From assembly GCF_016862675.1 (NCBI RefSeq), contig NZ_BONK01000004.1, forward strand, positions 1 through 64,000: 64,000 nt of DNA. The letters run 5' to 3'. Positions 33,261-42,371 of this stretch are shown piece after piece. This stretch comes from Cellulomonas chitinilytica (GTDB lineage Bacteria > Actinomycetota > Actinomycetes > Actinomycetales > Cellulomonadaceae). How positions within the stretch are numbered: the first letter of the stretch is position 1; every line of letters starts with the position of its first letter. Position numbers and translations under genes: made by a program. A model generated the notes under the pieces. The model had not been told where the DNA came from. It ran no database searches and worked only from the letters and a program-made list of their open reading frames with translations.

Positions 33261-34193
33261 ATGCCGCACCCGCCCGCCGTCCGCGCGACGGGGCTCGTCA
33301 AGACGTACGGCACGAGCACCGTGGTCGACGGCATCGACTTCGAGATCCACCCCGGCGAGTTCGTGGGGTTCCTCGGGCCGAACGGTGCCGGCAAGAGCAC
33401 CACGATGCGCATGATCGGGTCGGTCACCCGGCGCTCCGGCGGCGACCTCGCGGTGCTCGGGCTCGACCCGTCCACCGACGGGCCCGCCGTCCGGTCCCGG
33501 CTCGGCGTGTGCCCCCAGGACGACCTGCTCGACATCGAGCTGTCGTCGCTGCAGAACCTCACGACGTACGCCCGGTACTTCGGCATCTCGCGCACCGAGT
33601 CCCGGTCGCGTGCGCTCGAGCTGCTCGACTACATGTCGCTGTCGGACCGGGCGCAGGACAGGGTCGCGAGCCTGTCCGGGGGGATGCGGCGACGCCTGAC
33701 GATCGCGCGGGCCCTCGTCAACCGGCCCGACGTGGTGCTGCTCGACGAGCCCACCACGGGTCTCGACCCGCAGGCGCGCCACCTCGTGTGGGAGCGGCTG
33801 TACGCGTTGCGGGACAGCGGCACGACCGTCGTCCTGACGACGCACTTCATGGACGAGGCCGAGCAGCTGTGCGACCGGCTCCTCGTCGTCGACAAGGGGA
33901 CGGTCGTCGCGTCGGGCGCCCCGCGCGAGCTCATCGACCGGTACGCGTCGAGCGAGGTCGTCGAGGTCCGGCTCACGCACGGCCGGCCCGCCGAGTGGGC
34001 CGCCCGGCTGGACGGCCTCGGCGAGCGCACCGAGGTGCTGCCGGACCGTGTGCTCGTGTACGCGCAGGACGGCGACGCCGTGGCGGCGGCGCTCGAACGG
34101 CTCGGCCTCGACGTGTCGAGCGTGCTCGTCCGTCGCTCCAGCCTCGAGGACGTGTTCCTGCGGCTCACGGGCCGCGCGCTGGTCGAGGCGTGA
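33261..34193 (+). CDS. ABC transporter ATP-binding protein (DrrA/NodI type)
   Basis: 310-aa ATPase. Walker A is GPNGAGKST, the ABC signature LSGGMRRRL, Walker [14 protein letters not shown], and the H-loop histidine is in TTHFMDE. The C-terminal region after residue 220 has the DrrA/CcmA-type extension. It energises the two permeases that follow, forming a DrrAB-like exporter for a hydrophobic or drug-like molecule. AGAGGAG 5 nt before the ATG sets the start. It overlaps the next gene by 4 nt (GTGA). Confidence 0.9.
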   Translation: MPHPPAVRATGLVKTYGTSTVVDGIDFEIHPGEFVGFLGPNGAGKSTTMRMIGSVTRRSGGDLAVLGLDPSTDGPAVRSRLGVCPQDDLLDIELSSLQNLTTYARYFGISRTESRSRALELLDYMSLSDRAQDRVASLSGGMRRRLTIARALVNRPDVVLLDEPTTGLDPQARHLVWERLYALRDSGTTVVLTTHFMDEAEQLCDRLLVVDKGTVVASGAPRELIDRYASSEVVEVRLTHGRPAEWAARLDGLGERTEVLPDRVLVYAQDGDAVAAALERLGLDVSSVLVRRSSLEDVFLRLTGRALVEA

Positions 34194-34957
34194 GCGTGCG
34201 ACAGGTCGGCGCTGTCGTCGAGTACCAGCTGACCGGCTTCCTGCGCGTGTGGCGCGGGACCGTGTTCGGTGCGGTGCTGATGCCCGTCGTGTTCTTCCTC
34301 GCCATCGGGGTGTCCGTCGGCATGCTCGTCGACGGGCGGCACGGGGTCGACGGCGGCTACGCGTCGTTCGTCGGCGCGGGGCTCGCCGTGTTCGTGGGTG
34401 CGCAGATCGGGCTCATGGAGTCCGGCATCCCCGTGTTCGCGGCGCTGAACTGGCACCGCGCGTTCATCGCCAACCAGTACACGCCCGTGAGCCCGGCCCA
34501 CGTCGTGACCGGGCAGATCGCCTTCATCACGCTGCGCGCCGCCGCGTCCGCGACGATCTTCCTCGCGGTCATGGCGGCGTTCGGCGCGACGCACAGCCCC
34601 GGCGCGGTGCTCCTGCCGCTCATCGCCGCGCTCACCGCCGCGTCGCTCGCGGGGCTCAACTTCGCGGTCGCCGCGAGCGCCCGCACGTCCTTCCAGGTCG
34701 AGAGCGTCACGAAGATGCTCACGACCGTCCTGCTGCTCGTCTCGGGCGTGTTCTTCCCCGTGACGCTCCTGCCGTCGTGGCTCGAGGCCGTCACGTGGGT
34801 GTCGCCGCTGTGGCACGCCGTCGAGCTGGGCCGCGCCGCCAACACCGGCACCGGCAGCACCGGGCCGGTCCTCGTGCACGTCGGCGTGCTCGTCGCCTGC
34901 ACGCTCGCCGGCGTGCTGCTCGCGACCCGTCGCCTCACCGCCCGGCTGGAGAGCTGA
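34190..34957 (+). CDS. ABC-2 type permease (first subunit)
   Basis: 255-aa permease with six transmembrane helices and the ABC-2 family motif before the last pair ([20 protein letters not shown]). Six helices and about 250 residues are normal for DrrB-type permeases. It is coupled to the ATPase by GTGA and followed after 2 nt by the second permease, so the exporter is probably a hetero-dimer of two different permeases. Confidence 0.85.
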   Translation: MSVRQVGAVVEYQLTGFLRVWRGTVFGAVLMPVVFFLAIGVSVGMLVDGRHGVDGGYASFVGAGLAVFVGAQIGLMESGIPVFAALNWHRAFIANQYTPVSPAHVVTGQIAFITLRAAASATIFLAVMAAFGATHSPGAVLLPLIAALTAASLAGLNFAVAASARTSFQVESVTKMLTTVLLLVSGVFFPVTLLPSWLEAVTWVSPLWHAVELGRAANTGTGSTGPVLVHVGVLVACTLAGVLLATRRLTARLES

Positions 34958-34959
34958 CC

Positions 34960-35790
34960 ATGACGCAGACCCCCGTCGCGGACGACCAGCGGTCCGCCAC
35001 GCGCGCCGCCGCGACCGTCCGGTACCCGGCCCTCGCGCTCACCGAGCGCAACGTCGTGTTCTTCCGGTCCGGCGGCGCGTACTGGTGGCTCGCGCTCGTC
35101 GGGCTCGCCGAGGCCACCGCCTACCTGCTGGGCATGGGCTGGGGCGTCGGCTCGCTCGTCGGCCCCGTCACGCTGCCCGACGGGACGAGCGTCCCGTACG
35201 CCGCGTTCGTCGCACCGGCGCTGCTCGCGACCGCGGCGATGGACACCGCGTTGGCCGAGTCGGTCGTGTCGTTCTTCGGCAAGCTGCGCTTCGCGCGGAT
35301 CTACGTGCCGATCCTCAACACGCCGCTGCGGCCCATGGACGTCGCGGTCGGCGAGCTCGTGTGGACGCTCGCGCGGGTGCTGCTCTTCGCGGTGAGCTTC
35401 GTCGCCGTGATGCTCACCCTCGGGCTGGTCCGGCCGTCGGCGGTCCCCCTCGTGCTGCCCGCGTGCCTCCTCGTCGGTCTCGCGTTCGGGGCCGTGGGGA
35501 TGGTCGTCGCGACGGCGCTGCGCAGCTGGCAGGACTTCGATCTCGTCGGCGCCGTCCAGTTCACGCTCTTCATGTTCTCGGGCACGTTCGTGCCGGTCTC
35601 GACGTACCCCGGGTGGTTGCAGTGGGTCGTCGAGCTGTCGCCGCTCTACCACGGGATCGAGCTCGTGCGGCCGCTCGCCCTCGGGACGGCGTCGGCGGCG
35701 ACGCTCGGGCACGCGGCGGTGCTCGTCGCGGTCGCGGGCGTCGGCTTCGTCCTCGCGGCCCGGCGCATGCACCGCACCATGTACTCCTGA
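34960..35790 (+). CDS. ABC-2 type permease (second subunit)
   Basis: 276-aa permease similar in plan to its neighbour, with six helices and the same family motif (FSGTFVPVSTYPGWLQWVVE). A soluble N-terminal segment of about 30 residues precedes the first helix. The NodJ-like pattern suggests export of a lipo-oligosaccharide, polyketide or related amphipathic molecule; nothing here tells the cargo. A terminator follows directly. Confidence 0.85.
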   Translation: MTQTPVADDQRSATRAAATVRYPALALTERNVVFFRSGGAYWWLALVGLAEATAYLLGMGWGVGSLVGPVTLPDGTSVPYAAFVAPALLATAAMDTALAESVVSFFGKLRFARIYVPILNTPLRPMDVAVGELVWTLARVLLFAVSFVAVMLTLGLVRPSAVPLVLPACLLVGLAFGAVGMVVATALRSWQDFDLVGAVQFTLFMFSGTFVPVSTYPGWLQWVVELSPLYHGIELVRPLALGTASAATLGHAAVLVAVAGVGFVLAARRMHRTMYS

Positions 35791-35791
35791 C

Positions 35792-35817
35792 GGCGTCCCG
35801 GGGAGCGCCGGGACGCC
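35792..35817 (+). terminator. Terminator of the ABC exporter operon
   Basis: GGCGTCCCGG pairs with CCGGGACGCC (10 bp, 6-nt loop) starting 2 nt after the stop. The end of the convergent heptose operon lies 37 nt further on and may share it. Confidence 0.75.
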
Positions 35818-35853
35818 ATCGCCGCTCAGGTCGCCGACGTCAGGTCGCCGCCA

Positions 35854-37104
35854 TCAGGTCGCCGGCACCCGCAGCGCGTCCGAGACGTACACCTCGGCGC
35901 CCGCGCGGCGCGCCTCGGCGAGCACGCGCGCACCCCATCGCGGCATCAGGCCCGCCCACCGCGCGGTGACGACGACGAGGTCGACCTCACCGTCCGCCAG
36001 GCCCGTGTGCACCCCGACGGAGTGCCGCACGTCCCGGGCACCCGCACGGCGCGCAGCCCGGACGCGGTCGGCGTCGACGTCGACGAGCACGTGCTCACGC
36101 AGCTCGGGCGGCACGTCGCGGCCGATGCCGAGGACGGCGACCCGCCGCCCCGCCCGCACCGCGGCGAGCGCGACCGCCTCGTCCGCCCCGGGTTCGGTCC
36201 CTGCGGCGTCCCGGGTCCAGCGGGCCAGCGCCTCGGCCTCCAGCTCCGTCTCCCACATGAGGTCCTCCTCGAGCATCGCGTGCTCGAGCTCGAGCACCGG
36301 GTCGCGGTACTTCTCGAAGAACTGGCGGGTGTTCCGCTTGCCGCTCGCGAGGTTCGCCTCGATGTCGCGCGGGTGCGGCGGCTCCACCGCCCACGCCGTC
36401 CGGCTCACCGCGAACCGTGCCCCGTGCCGCGCCAGGCGGTACCCGAGGTCCTGGTCCTCGACGCCCCACGAGACGAAGCCCTCGTCGAAGCCGCCGACCG
36501 CCCAGTAGTCGTCCGTGCGCACCGAGACGTTCATCGACCAGAAGAACAGCCACGGCAGCCGCAGGCCCGTCAGGTCGAAGCCGAGCTCCGCCCACCGGTC
36601 GTGCCGCAGGTCGCGCAGGTCCGGGTCGCCGCCGTGCTCCGCGACGACCTGCTCGGGCGGGCACTCGCGCAGGGCCAGCGCGAGCGACGACGACAGGTCG
36701 TACGGGCGGTACCCGTAGGTGTAGCCGGTGAGCGCGACCGGCCCGTCCGCCTCGTCGTGCACGCGCAGGTGCTCCGCGAGCAGCGACCGGCCCGCGAGCG
36801 TGCCGCTGTCGAGGAACACGAGCACCGGTGCGGACGCCCGCCGGGCGCCGGCGTTCCGTGCCGCCGAGACGCGGTAGCCCCGGTCCTCCTGCCAGGTGCG
36901 GGCGATCCGCAGCCGCGGCTCGAACGACGCGACGACGTCGGCCGTGTGGTCGCTCGACCCGTCGTCCGCGACGACGACCTCGTAGTCCTCCACGTCGAGC
37001 GTCTGGTCCGCGAGCGACTCGAGGGTGCGCCGCAGCGCGTCCGCGCGGTCGTAGGTCGGGATGACGACGCTCACGCGGGGGCGGCGCGGGGGGTACGGGC
37101 TCAT
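35854..37104 (-). CDS. Family 2 glycosyltransferase with C-terminal Rossmann-like domain
   Basis: 416-aa cytosolic glycosyltransferase, last gene of the heptose operon. Residues 8-240 are the GT2 domain (VSVVIPTYDR, VVVADDGSSD, and GGFDEGFVSWGVEDQDLGYR, the galactosyltransferase-type acceptor motif). A helical stretch (LEHAMLEEDLMWETELEAEA) leads to an extra domain of about 120 residues beginning RRVAVLGIG and VDLVVVTARW, which reads like a Rossmann or receiver-like fold. Without transmembrane helices it transfers a single sugar to a soluble or membrane-associated acceptor. It is coupled to the upstream nucleotidyltransferase (ATGA). Confidence 0.8.
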   Translation of the reverse strand: MSPYPPRRPRVSVVIPTYDRADALRRTLESLADQTLDVEDYEVVVADDGSSDHTADVVASFEPRLRIARTWQEDRGYRVSAARNAGARRASAPVLVFLDSGTLAGRSLLAEHLRVHDEADGPVALTGYTYGYRPYDLSSSLALALRECPPEQVVAEHGGDPDLRDLRHDRWAELGFDLTGLRLPWLFFWSMNVSVRTDDYWAVGGFDEGFVSWGVEDQDLGYRLARHGARFAVSRTAWAVEPPHPRDIEANLASGKRNTRQFFEKYRDPVLELEHAMLEEDLMWETELEAEALARWTRDAAGTEPGADEAVALAAVRAGRRVAVLGIGRDVPPELREHVLVDVDADRVRAARRAGARDVRHSVGVHTGLADGEVDLVVVTARWAGLMPRWGARVLAEARRAGAEVYVSDALRVPAT

Positions 37105-37940
37105 GGGTGCGGTGCGGACCTTTCGGTGAGGACGGTGGACAGGTCGTCGGGCAGGCCGAGGAGCCCTTCGGTGCGCGCGACCGCGACGAAGGCACGGGCG
37201 TAGCCCTCGGGCGAGCCGGTCTCGTGCCACGTGCTGGCGAGCAGGCAGCCGAGGACGGGGTGGCCGGCGGCATGGGTGGCGAGCGCCGCCGACAGGTAGA
37301 CCTCGCCGTCGGGCCCCGGGGGCGTGCGGCGCAGCTCGGCGAGCAGCCCCGCGTCGACGACGACGCCCCCGACGGACGCCAGCCGCGACTCGACCTCGTG
37401 CGCCGCAGGCTTCTCGACGATCCCGCCGACGCGCACGTACGGCCCGTGCGGACCCTGCACGTGCGCGATCCCGCAGCGCGGGACGTCGTCGTCGCCGACC
37501 TCGACGAGCGCGAGGCACGGCAGGCCCGTCACGTCGTGGCACTCGAGCAGCGCGGCCGCGCGCGACGGCCCGACGAACACCTCGTCACCCCACACGACGA
37601 GGAAGGGTTCGCCGTCGGCGTGCTCGGCCCCCGTGAGGATCGCGCCGCCGTTGCCGGGGACCGGCCCCTGCCGCACGAGCCGCACCTCGACGCCGGCCGG
37701 TGCGCACTCGGCCGGGACGAGCACGCGCTCCACGTAGGTGTTCAGGGCCGCCTTGCCGGGAGACGTGACGAGCACGACGCGCTCGATCCCCGCCTCGACG
37801 AGCTCGGCGACGACGTGGTGCAGCACGGGCAGCCGCCCGAGCGGGAACAGCTCCTTGGGCACGACCGACGTCAGCGGGCCCATGCGCGACCCGCGCCCCG
37901 CGACCGGCACGACCGCCGTGCGGACCCGCTGCTCAGGCAT
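37101..37940 (-). CDS. Sugar-1-phosphate nucleotidyltransferase (GalU-like)
   Basis: 279-aa nucleotidyltransferase. The NTP-binding start is VVPVAGRGSRMGPLTSVVPK, close to the GalU/UTP-glucose-1-phosphate uridylyltransferase pattern (GxGTRxLPxTKxxPKE); later KAALNTYVER and VPGNGGAILTGAEH also follow GalU, while VEKP (sugar contact) is present. Normal GalU length is about 290 aa. It could activate the heptose-1-phosphate or supply UDP-glucose for the cluster. Overlaps the phosphatase gene by 8 nt and the GT2 gene by 4 nt. Confidence 0.75.
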   Translation of the reverse strand: MPEQRVRTAVVPVAGRGSRMGPLTSVVPKELFPLGRLPVLHHVVAELVEAGIERVVLVTSPGKAALNTYVERVLVPAECAPAGVEVRLVRQGPVPGNGGAILTGAEHADGEPFLVVWGDEVFVGPSRAAALLECHDVTGLPCLALVEVGDDDVPRCGIAHVQGPHGPYVRVGGIVEKPAAHEVESRLASVGGVVVDAGLLAELRRTPPGPDGEVYLSAALATHAAGHPVLGCLLASTWHETGSPEGYARAFVAVARTEGLLGLPDDLSTVLTERSAPHP

Positions 37941-38559
37941 CGACCGTCACCCGCCCGTCGCGGCGCGCCAGCTCGTGCCGCACCACCGCCTCGAGGTCCG
38001 CGGCGACCCGGGCGACGGGCGCCAGCGCACGCACGTCGTCGGGGGTCGCGCGCCCGGTGCGGACCAGGTGCGCCCGCACCCCCGCCGCCAGGGCCGCGTG
38101 GACGTCGCCGGGTGCGTCGCCGACGAGGAACGCGTCGTCCGGCCCGGCACCCAGGTCGTGCAGCGCCGCGTGCACCATGCCGGGCGCCGGCTTGCGGCAC
38201 GGGCACCCGTCGTCGGCGCGGTGCGGGCACACGTACGTGGCGACGACGCACCGCGCGGCGGGGCCCAGCGATGCGAGCACGTGGTCGTGGACCTCGAGCA
38301 CCCGACGCTCGTCGAGCAGCCCCTTGCCGACGCACGCCTGGTTCGTCACGACCGCGACCTGCACACCGGCGCGTGCGAGCAGCTCGAGCCCGCGCCGGCC
38401 GCCGTCGAGCACCACCACGTCCCGCTCGTCGCGCACGTACCCGTCGAGGTTGCGCACGAGCACCCCGTCACGGTCCAGCAGCGCGACGGGCCGACCGGCC
38501 ACGGGCGCCCGATGACGACGCACGAGAGGGCGCAGAGCAGCCGTCCCCGCCGTGCTCAC
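37933..38559 (-). CDS. gmhB: HAD phosphatase, D,D-heptose 1,7-bisphosphate 7-phosphatase (GmhB-like)
   Basis: 208-aa HAD hydrolase of the HisB/GmhB class. ALLDRDGVLV carries the DxD nucleophile pair; TNQ supplies the HAD threonine; the GmhB zinc loop is CPHRADDGCPCRKP (three Cys plus His); VGDAPGDVHAA is motif IV. GmhB removes the C7 phosphate from D-glycero-D-manno-heptose 1,7-bisphosphate. It is flanked directly by the matching HddA-type kinase (GTGA overlap), which makes heptose rather than histidinol the likely substrate. Confidence 0.85.
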   Translation of the reverse strand: MSTAGTAALRPLVRRHRAPVAGRPVALLDRDGVLVRNLDGYVRDERDVVVLDGGRRGLELLARAGVQVAVVTNQACVGKGLLDERRVLEVHDHVLASLGPAARCVVATYVCPHRADDGCPCRKPAPGMVHAALHDLGAGPDDAFLVGDAPGDVHAALAAGVRAHLVRTGRATPDDVRALAPVARVAADLEAVVRHELARRDGRVTVDA

Positions 38560-39593
38560 GTGAACCTCAGCACGGCGGCGCGCGTGCCCTGCGGCTCGAG
38601 CGCGAACGTCAGCTCGCGGCGGCCGAGGGTCGCCATCGCCGCACGCACCGACGCCGCGCCGCGCGCGTCCGGGACGTGCACCAGCAGGAACCCTCCCCCA
38701 CCGGCCCCGAGGAGCTTCCCGCCGGTCGCGCCCGCGGCCCGCGCCCGCTCGTACAGGTCGTCCACCCGGGAGTTCGTCACCCGGTCGGACAGCTGCCGCT
38801 TCTGCAGCCAGTGCCGGTGCAGCACCTCGCCGATCGCGTCGAACTCCCCCGCCTCGACCAGCGCCACGGCCTCGACCGCAAGCTCGTGGATCGCGTCGAG
38901 CGCACCGATCACGGACCGGTCCCCCGCCTTCGTGCTGTGGTCCTGCACGGACAGCGCCGCGCTCGCGTCCCGCACGCCGCCCACGTGGAACAGCAGGAGC
39001 CGCTCGGCGACGAACTCGTCGAACCCGGCGGGCACCGGCACCGGTCGCGGGTCGACGCGCCCGTCCGGGGCGATGACGAGCTCACGGATCCCGCCGAACG
39101 CCGCCATGTAGTGGTCGTGGCGCCCGACGCTGCGTTCCAGGTCGACCATCTCGAGGTCGCTCGCGAGATCGGCGACGCGGGCGCGCGCGTCGTCGTCGGG
39201 CACCGCGTCCGCACCCTGCAGCGCGTGCACGAGCGCGACCCCGAACGCCCCCGAGGACCCGAGCCCGCTGCCGGACGGCGCGTCCGCGAACGACGCGACC
39301 TGCACGTCCCGGGTGCGGCCCAGCCGTTCGAGCGCGGCGCGGGCGAGCGGGTTCCCGACGCCGTCCGCGGACCCGACCGTGGCGACCGTGTCGAACCGGG
39401 TCGTCACCGTGCCGTCGAACGTGCGGTCGAACGCGCTCACGCACACGTACCGGCTGATCGCGAGGCTCAGGACCCGGCCGCCCCGGCCCAGGTGGTAGCT
39501 CGGCAGGTCCGTCCCGCCGCCCGCGAGAGACACGCGCAGCGGCGCCATGGTGGTGACCGCCCCGAGCGCGGGCGGCCGCACGTCGACGCTCAT
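38556..39593 (-). CDS. hddA: GHMP-family heptose-7-phosphate kinase (HddA-like)
   Basis: 345-aa GHMP kinase. Motif 1 APLRVSLAGGGTDLPSY, motif 2 DAPSGSGLGSSGAFGVALV and motif 3 KLLGAGGGGFLL match D-glycero-D-manno-heptose 7-phosphate kinase HddA and its close relative fucokinase. It phosphorylates C1 of heptose-7-phosphate. The GmhB, GmhA and nucleotidyltransferase genes in the same unit support the heptose reading. Overlaps its neighbours by 4 nt on both sides (ATGA and GTGA). Confidence 0.85.
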   Translation of the reverse strand: MSVDVRPPALGAVTTMAPLRVSLAGGGTDLPSYHLGRGGRVLSLAISRYVCVSAFDRTFDGTVTTRFDTVATVGSADGVGNPLARAALERLGRTRDVQVASFADAPSGSGLGSSGAFGVALVHALQGADAVPDDDARARVADLASDLEMVDLERSVGRHDHYMAAFGGIRELVIAPDGRVDPRPVPVPAGFDEFVAERLLLFHVGGVRDASAALSVQDHSTKAGDRSVIGALDAIHELAVEAVALVEAGEFDAIGEVLHRHWLQKRQLSDRVTNSRVDDLYERARAAGATGGKLLGAGGGGFLLVHVPDARGAASVRAAMATLGRRELTFALEPQGTRAAVLRFT

Positions 39594-40294
39594 CGCCGCC
39601 CTCCGGTGACCGTGCCGTGAGCCGCCGCGTCGGCCGCGGTGACCCCGACGGCCGCGTCGACCTCGTCGAGCCGTGCGGGCGGCACGACCACGGCGCGCAG
39701 CTCCGCGAGCAGCGCACCGTCCGGCCCGTGCGGCAGGTCCGCGACGGCCTCCCGCGTGTGCTGCACCACCAGCTCTGCCTCCGCACCGGTCAGGACGCCC
39801 GCCCGCACCGCGCGGTCGAACCGGTCGGCGTCCTTCCACGCGGGCACGAACGCCGGGGGGTGCAGCTCGACGTCGAGCTCGAGGTCGAGCGTCTCGACGC
39901 CCTCCGGCACGACGACGAACGGCCGCTGCGCGTTGACGTAGTACCGGCCGGGACCCGAGCCGTCGGCCGGCGCGAACCAGCCGGTCGCGCACCACCGCCC
40001 GGGGCGCAGCACGTAGGTGCAGTCGTCGCCCGACCACACCGCCGGCGCGAGCGACCAGTCGTCGGCCCAGGTGTGCACCCGGCGGCCGTCGGGTCCGACG
40101 GCGGCCAGCCACGACGAGCCCGCGCTGATCCGCACGGCGGTGACGTCCGGGTCGTCGCGCAGCACGGTCACGGGCAGGTGGCACCACGTGCGGCCCGCGA
40201 GCACGTGCCGCAGGGCGACGACCGTCCCCGGCTCCCAGGGCCGGCGGGCCGACGCGTCGGGCAGGCCGGTCAGGCCCGTGAGGTCAGCGACCAC
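39590..40294 (-). CDS. DUF402 / FomD-like nucleotidyl hydrolase
   Basis: 234-aa protein of the DUF402 family: PWEPGTVVALRHVLAGRTW, then WSGDDCTYVLRPGRWCATGW and GPGRYYVNAQRPF with the conserved W/R/D/E residues around the metal site, then VEHxLDLELDVELHP-like acidic segment (LDLELDVELHPPAF). Members include FomD, which cleaves a cytidylyl phosphonate, and nucleoside di/triphosphatases. Here it could hydrolyse an NDP-sugar intermediate or proof-read the pool. The GTG start overlaps the GT4 stop by 11 nt. Confidence 0.75.
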   Translation of the reverse strand: MVADLTGLTGLPDASARRPWEPGTVVALRHVLAGRTWCHLPVTVLRDDPDVTAVRISAGSSWLAAVGPDGRRVHTWADDWSLAPAVWSGDDCTYVLRPGRWCATGWFAPADGSGPGRYYVNAQRPFVVVPEGVETLDLELDVELHPPAFVPAWKDADRFDRAVRAGVLTGAEAELVVQHTREAVADLPHGPDGALLAELRAVVVPPARLDEVDAAVGVTAADAAAHGTVTGGRR

Positions 40295-41453
40295 GGCGGT
40301 TCTCCCGGGCGACCTCGTACGCGTCGAGCGTCGCGTCCCGCATCGCCTCGACCGAGAACCGGCCGGCGACCGCGGCGAGGCCGCCCTCGACGAGGTGCCC
40401 ACCGAGCGCCCGGTCCCCGAGGACCCGCAGCACGGCGCCCGCGAGCGCATCGGGGTCGCGCGCCGGGACGAGCAGCCCGTCGACCCCGTCCTGGACGACC
40501 TCGTCGAGGCCGACGACGTCGGAGGCGACGAGCGGCACGCCGTGCTGCATCGCCTCGATCGCGGCGAGCCCGAGGCCCTCCTCGAGCGAGGGTTGCACGG
40601 CCACGTCGGACGCCGCGAACACCGTCGGCATGTCGGCGAGCGTGAGGTCCTCGTGGTGGGTGACCGCCCCGTCGCCGACCGCCGCGCCCAGCCGGTCGAA
40701 CACGTCGCGCGCGTAGTCGAAGTCGGAGACCCGCCCTGCGAGGAGCAGGTGCGCGTCGGGGTGCGCGGCCCGGATCTTGCCGAACGCGTCCGCGAGGTGG
40801 ACCTGCCCCTTGCGGGTGTAGAGCCGGCCCGCGCACGTCACCACCGGGCCGTCGGCCGGCAGCCCGAGGTGGGCACGCGCCTGCGCACGACCCGGCGCCG
40901 CGGGAGCCCCCTCGACCCCGTGGTAGACGAGCCGCAGCCGGTCCGGCGTCGCCCCGTACCGCACGGCCCGCTCGTGGTAGAAGCGCGACGCCGCGATGTG
41001 CATGTCGACCGGGAGCACCCCGTACGCGAGCCGGCACCGGCCCGCGCCGAACGCCTCGAGGTCCGGGTTCTGCTCGTGCAGCGACGCGACGAGCGCCGCG
41101 CGCTGGTCCTCGGCGACGGGGAGCCCGAGCTGCAGCGTCTCGTGGCTGTTCGCGTGCACCACGTCGAACGTCTCGCCGTCGAGCGCGTCGCCGAGCTCGT
41201 TGAGCAGCGCGTACTGCAGCTGGCGCCAGACGACCTTGTCGCGGCGGTCGACCTCGCCCGCGAACCGGCGCAGGCGCAGCACCCGGCAGCCGTGCTCGGT
41301 GGTCCCCGCGGGCAGGTCGTCGAGCCACGAGCCGTCGGTGACGACGGTGACGTCGTGCCCGGCGGCGGCCAGGCTCGTCGTCAGCAGCCGTCCGTACGTC
41401 TCCGCGCCGCCCGTGAGCGGCTCGAACGTCGAGGTCAGGAAGAGGATCCGCAC
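40284..41453 (-). CDS. Family 4 (GT-B) glycosyltransferase
   Basis: 389-aa GT-B enzyme. The N-terminal domain opens with VRILFLTSTFEPLTGGAETY; the C-terminal domain contains AGRLYTRKGQVHLADAF and the EX7E motif in SLEEGLGLAAIEAM. No membrane segment. It would add one sugar from an NDP-sugar (a heptose is possible) with retention of configuration. It follows the nucleotidyltransferase gene with a 2-nt gap. Confidence 0.85.
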   Translation of the reverse strand: MRILFLTSTFEPLTGGAETYGRLLTTSLAAAGHDVTVVTDGSWLDDLPAGTTEHGCRVLRLRRFAGEVDRRDKVVWRQLQYALLNELGDALDGETFDVVHANSHETLQLGLPVAEDQRAALVASLHEQNPDLEAFGAGRCRLAYGVLPVDMHIAASRFYHERAVRYGATPDRLRLVYHGVEGAPAAPGRAQARAHLGLPADGPVVTCAGRLYTRKGQVHLADAFGKIRAAHPDAHLLLAGRVSDFDYARDVFDRLGAAVGDGAVTHHEDLTLADMPTVFAASDVAVQPSLEEGLGLAAIEAMQHGVPLVASDVVGLDEVVQDGVDGLLVPARDPDALAGAVLRVLGDRALGGHLVEGGLAAVAGRFSVEAMRDATLDAYEVARENRRGR

Positions 41454-41455
41454 CG

Positions 41456-42370
41456 TCAGCTCCTGTCGGTCGTCATCGGTCGGCCGGCGAGCACGCCGCC
41501 CACGAGCACCCCGCCCGCGGGCACGTGCGCACCGGGCAGCAGCACCGCGTCCTGCACCCACGCCCCGCGACCGACGTGCGCGCCGGCCTCCAGGGACACG
41601 CGCCCGTGCAGCACGGCCCCGGGCTCCACCGTCGCGGACCGCGCCCGGTGCTGGGTGCCTTCGAGCGCGTCGAGCGCTCGCAGCGTCGCGGCGTGCAGCG
41701 CCCCGGGCGACCCGACGTCGAACCACGCGCCCGTGAGGCGGTGCGTCGCGACGGTGTCCCCGCGGGCGACGAGGCCGGGCACGAGGTCCGCGACGAAGTC
41801 GACGACCCCGTCCGCGGGCAGCACGTCGAGGGCGTCCGGGCGCACCGCGTACATGCCTGCGCTGACCAGGTGCTCCTCGTCGGGCGGGACGTCGGGCTTC
41901 TCGCGCGCCGCGACGAGGAGGCCGTCGTCGTCGACCTCGAGCACGCCGAACCGGCTCGCCTCACGGACGGCGGTGACCGCGAACGTGAGCGCCGCGCCGG
42001 TGCGCAGGTGCGTCGCGAGCAGCCCGTCGAGCGGGTCGTCGAACAGCGCGTCCCCGGACACCACGAGCACGACGTCCGCGTCCGCCAGGTCGGCGCCGAA
42101 GAACCGCAGCGCACCCGCGGGCCCCGTCAGCCGCTCCTCGCGTCGCGCCGTGACCCACGGGCCCCACGGCCGAAGCGCCTCCTCGACGAGGTCGGAGCGC
42201 ACGTGCGTGTTCACGAGCACGCGCTCGGCCCCGACCGCACGGAGCTTGTCGAGCGCCCGGTCGAGCAGCGTGCGACCCAGCACCGGCACGAGCGGTTTCG
42301 GCCGCTCGTCGGTGAAGGGCCGCAGCCGGGTCCCGGCGCCGGCGGCGAGCACCACTCCCGCGACCCGCAC
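41456..42370 (-). CDS. Sugar-1-phosphate nucleotidyltransferase (HddC/ManC-like)
   Basis: 304-aa nucleotidyltransferase. The activator loop is LAAGAGTRLRPFTDERPKP, the magnesium residue sits in VSGDALFDD, the sugar-contact REKPD is present, and a short C-terminal left-handed-helix-like tail (VEPGAVLHGRVSLEAGAHVG) follows. This is the plan of mannose-1-phosphate guanylyltransferase and of HddC, which makes GDP-D-glycero-alpha-D-manno-heptose. It is the better HddC candidate of the two nucleotidyltransferases because HddC belongs to this GMP-type group. Confidence 0.8.
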   Translation of the reverse strand: MRVAGVVLAAGAGTRLRPFTDERPKPLVPVLGRTLLDRALDKLRAVGAERVLVNTHVRSDLVEEALRPWGPWVTARREERLTGPAGALRFFGADLADADVVLVVSGDALFDDPLDGLLATHLRTGAALTFAVTAVREASRFGVLEVDDDGLLVAAREKPDVPPDEEHLVSAGMYAVRPDALDVLPADGVVDFVADLVPGLVARGDTVATHRLTGAWFDVGSPGALHAATLRALDALEGTQHRARSATVEPGAVLHGRVSLEAGAHVGRGAWVQDAVLLPGAHVPAGGVLVGGVLAGRPMTTDRS

Positions 42371-42371
42371 G

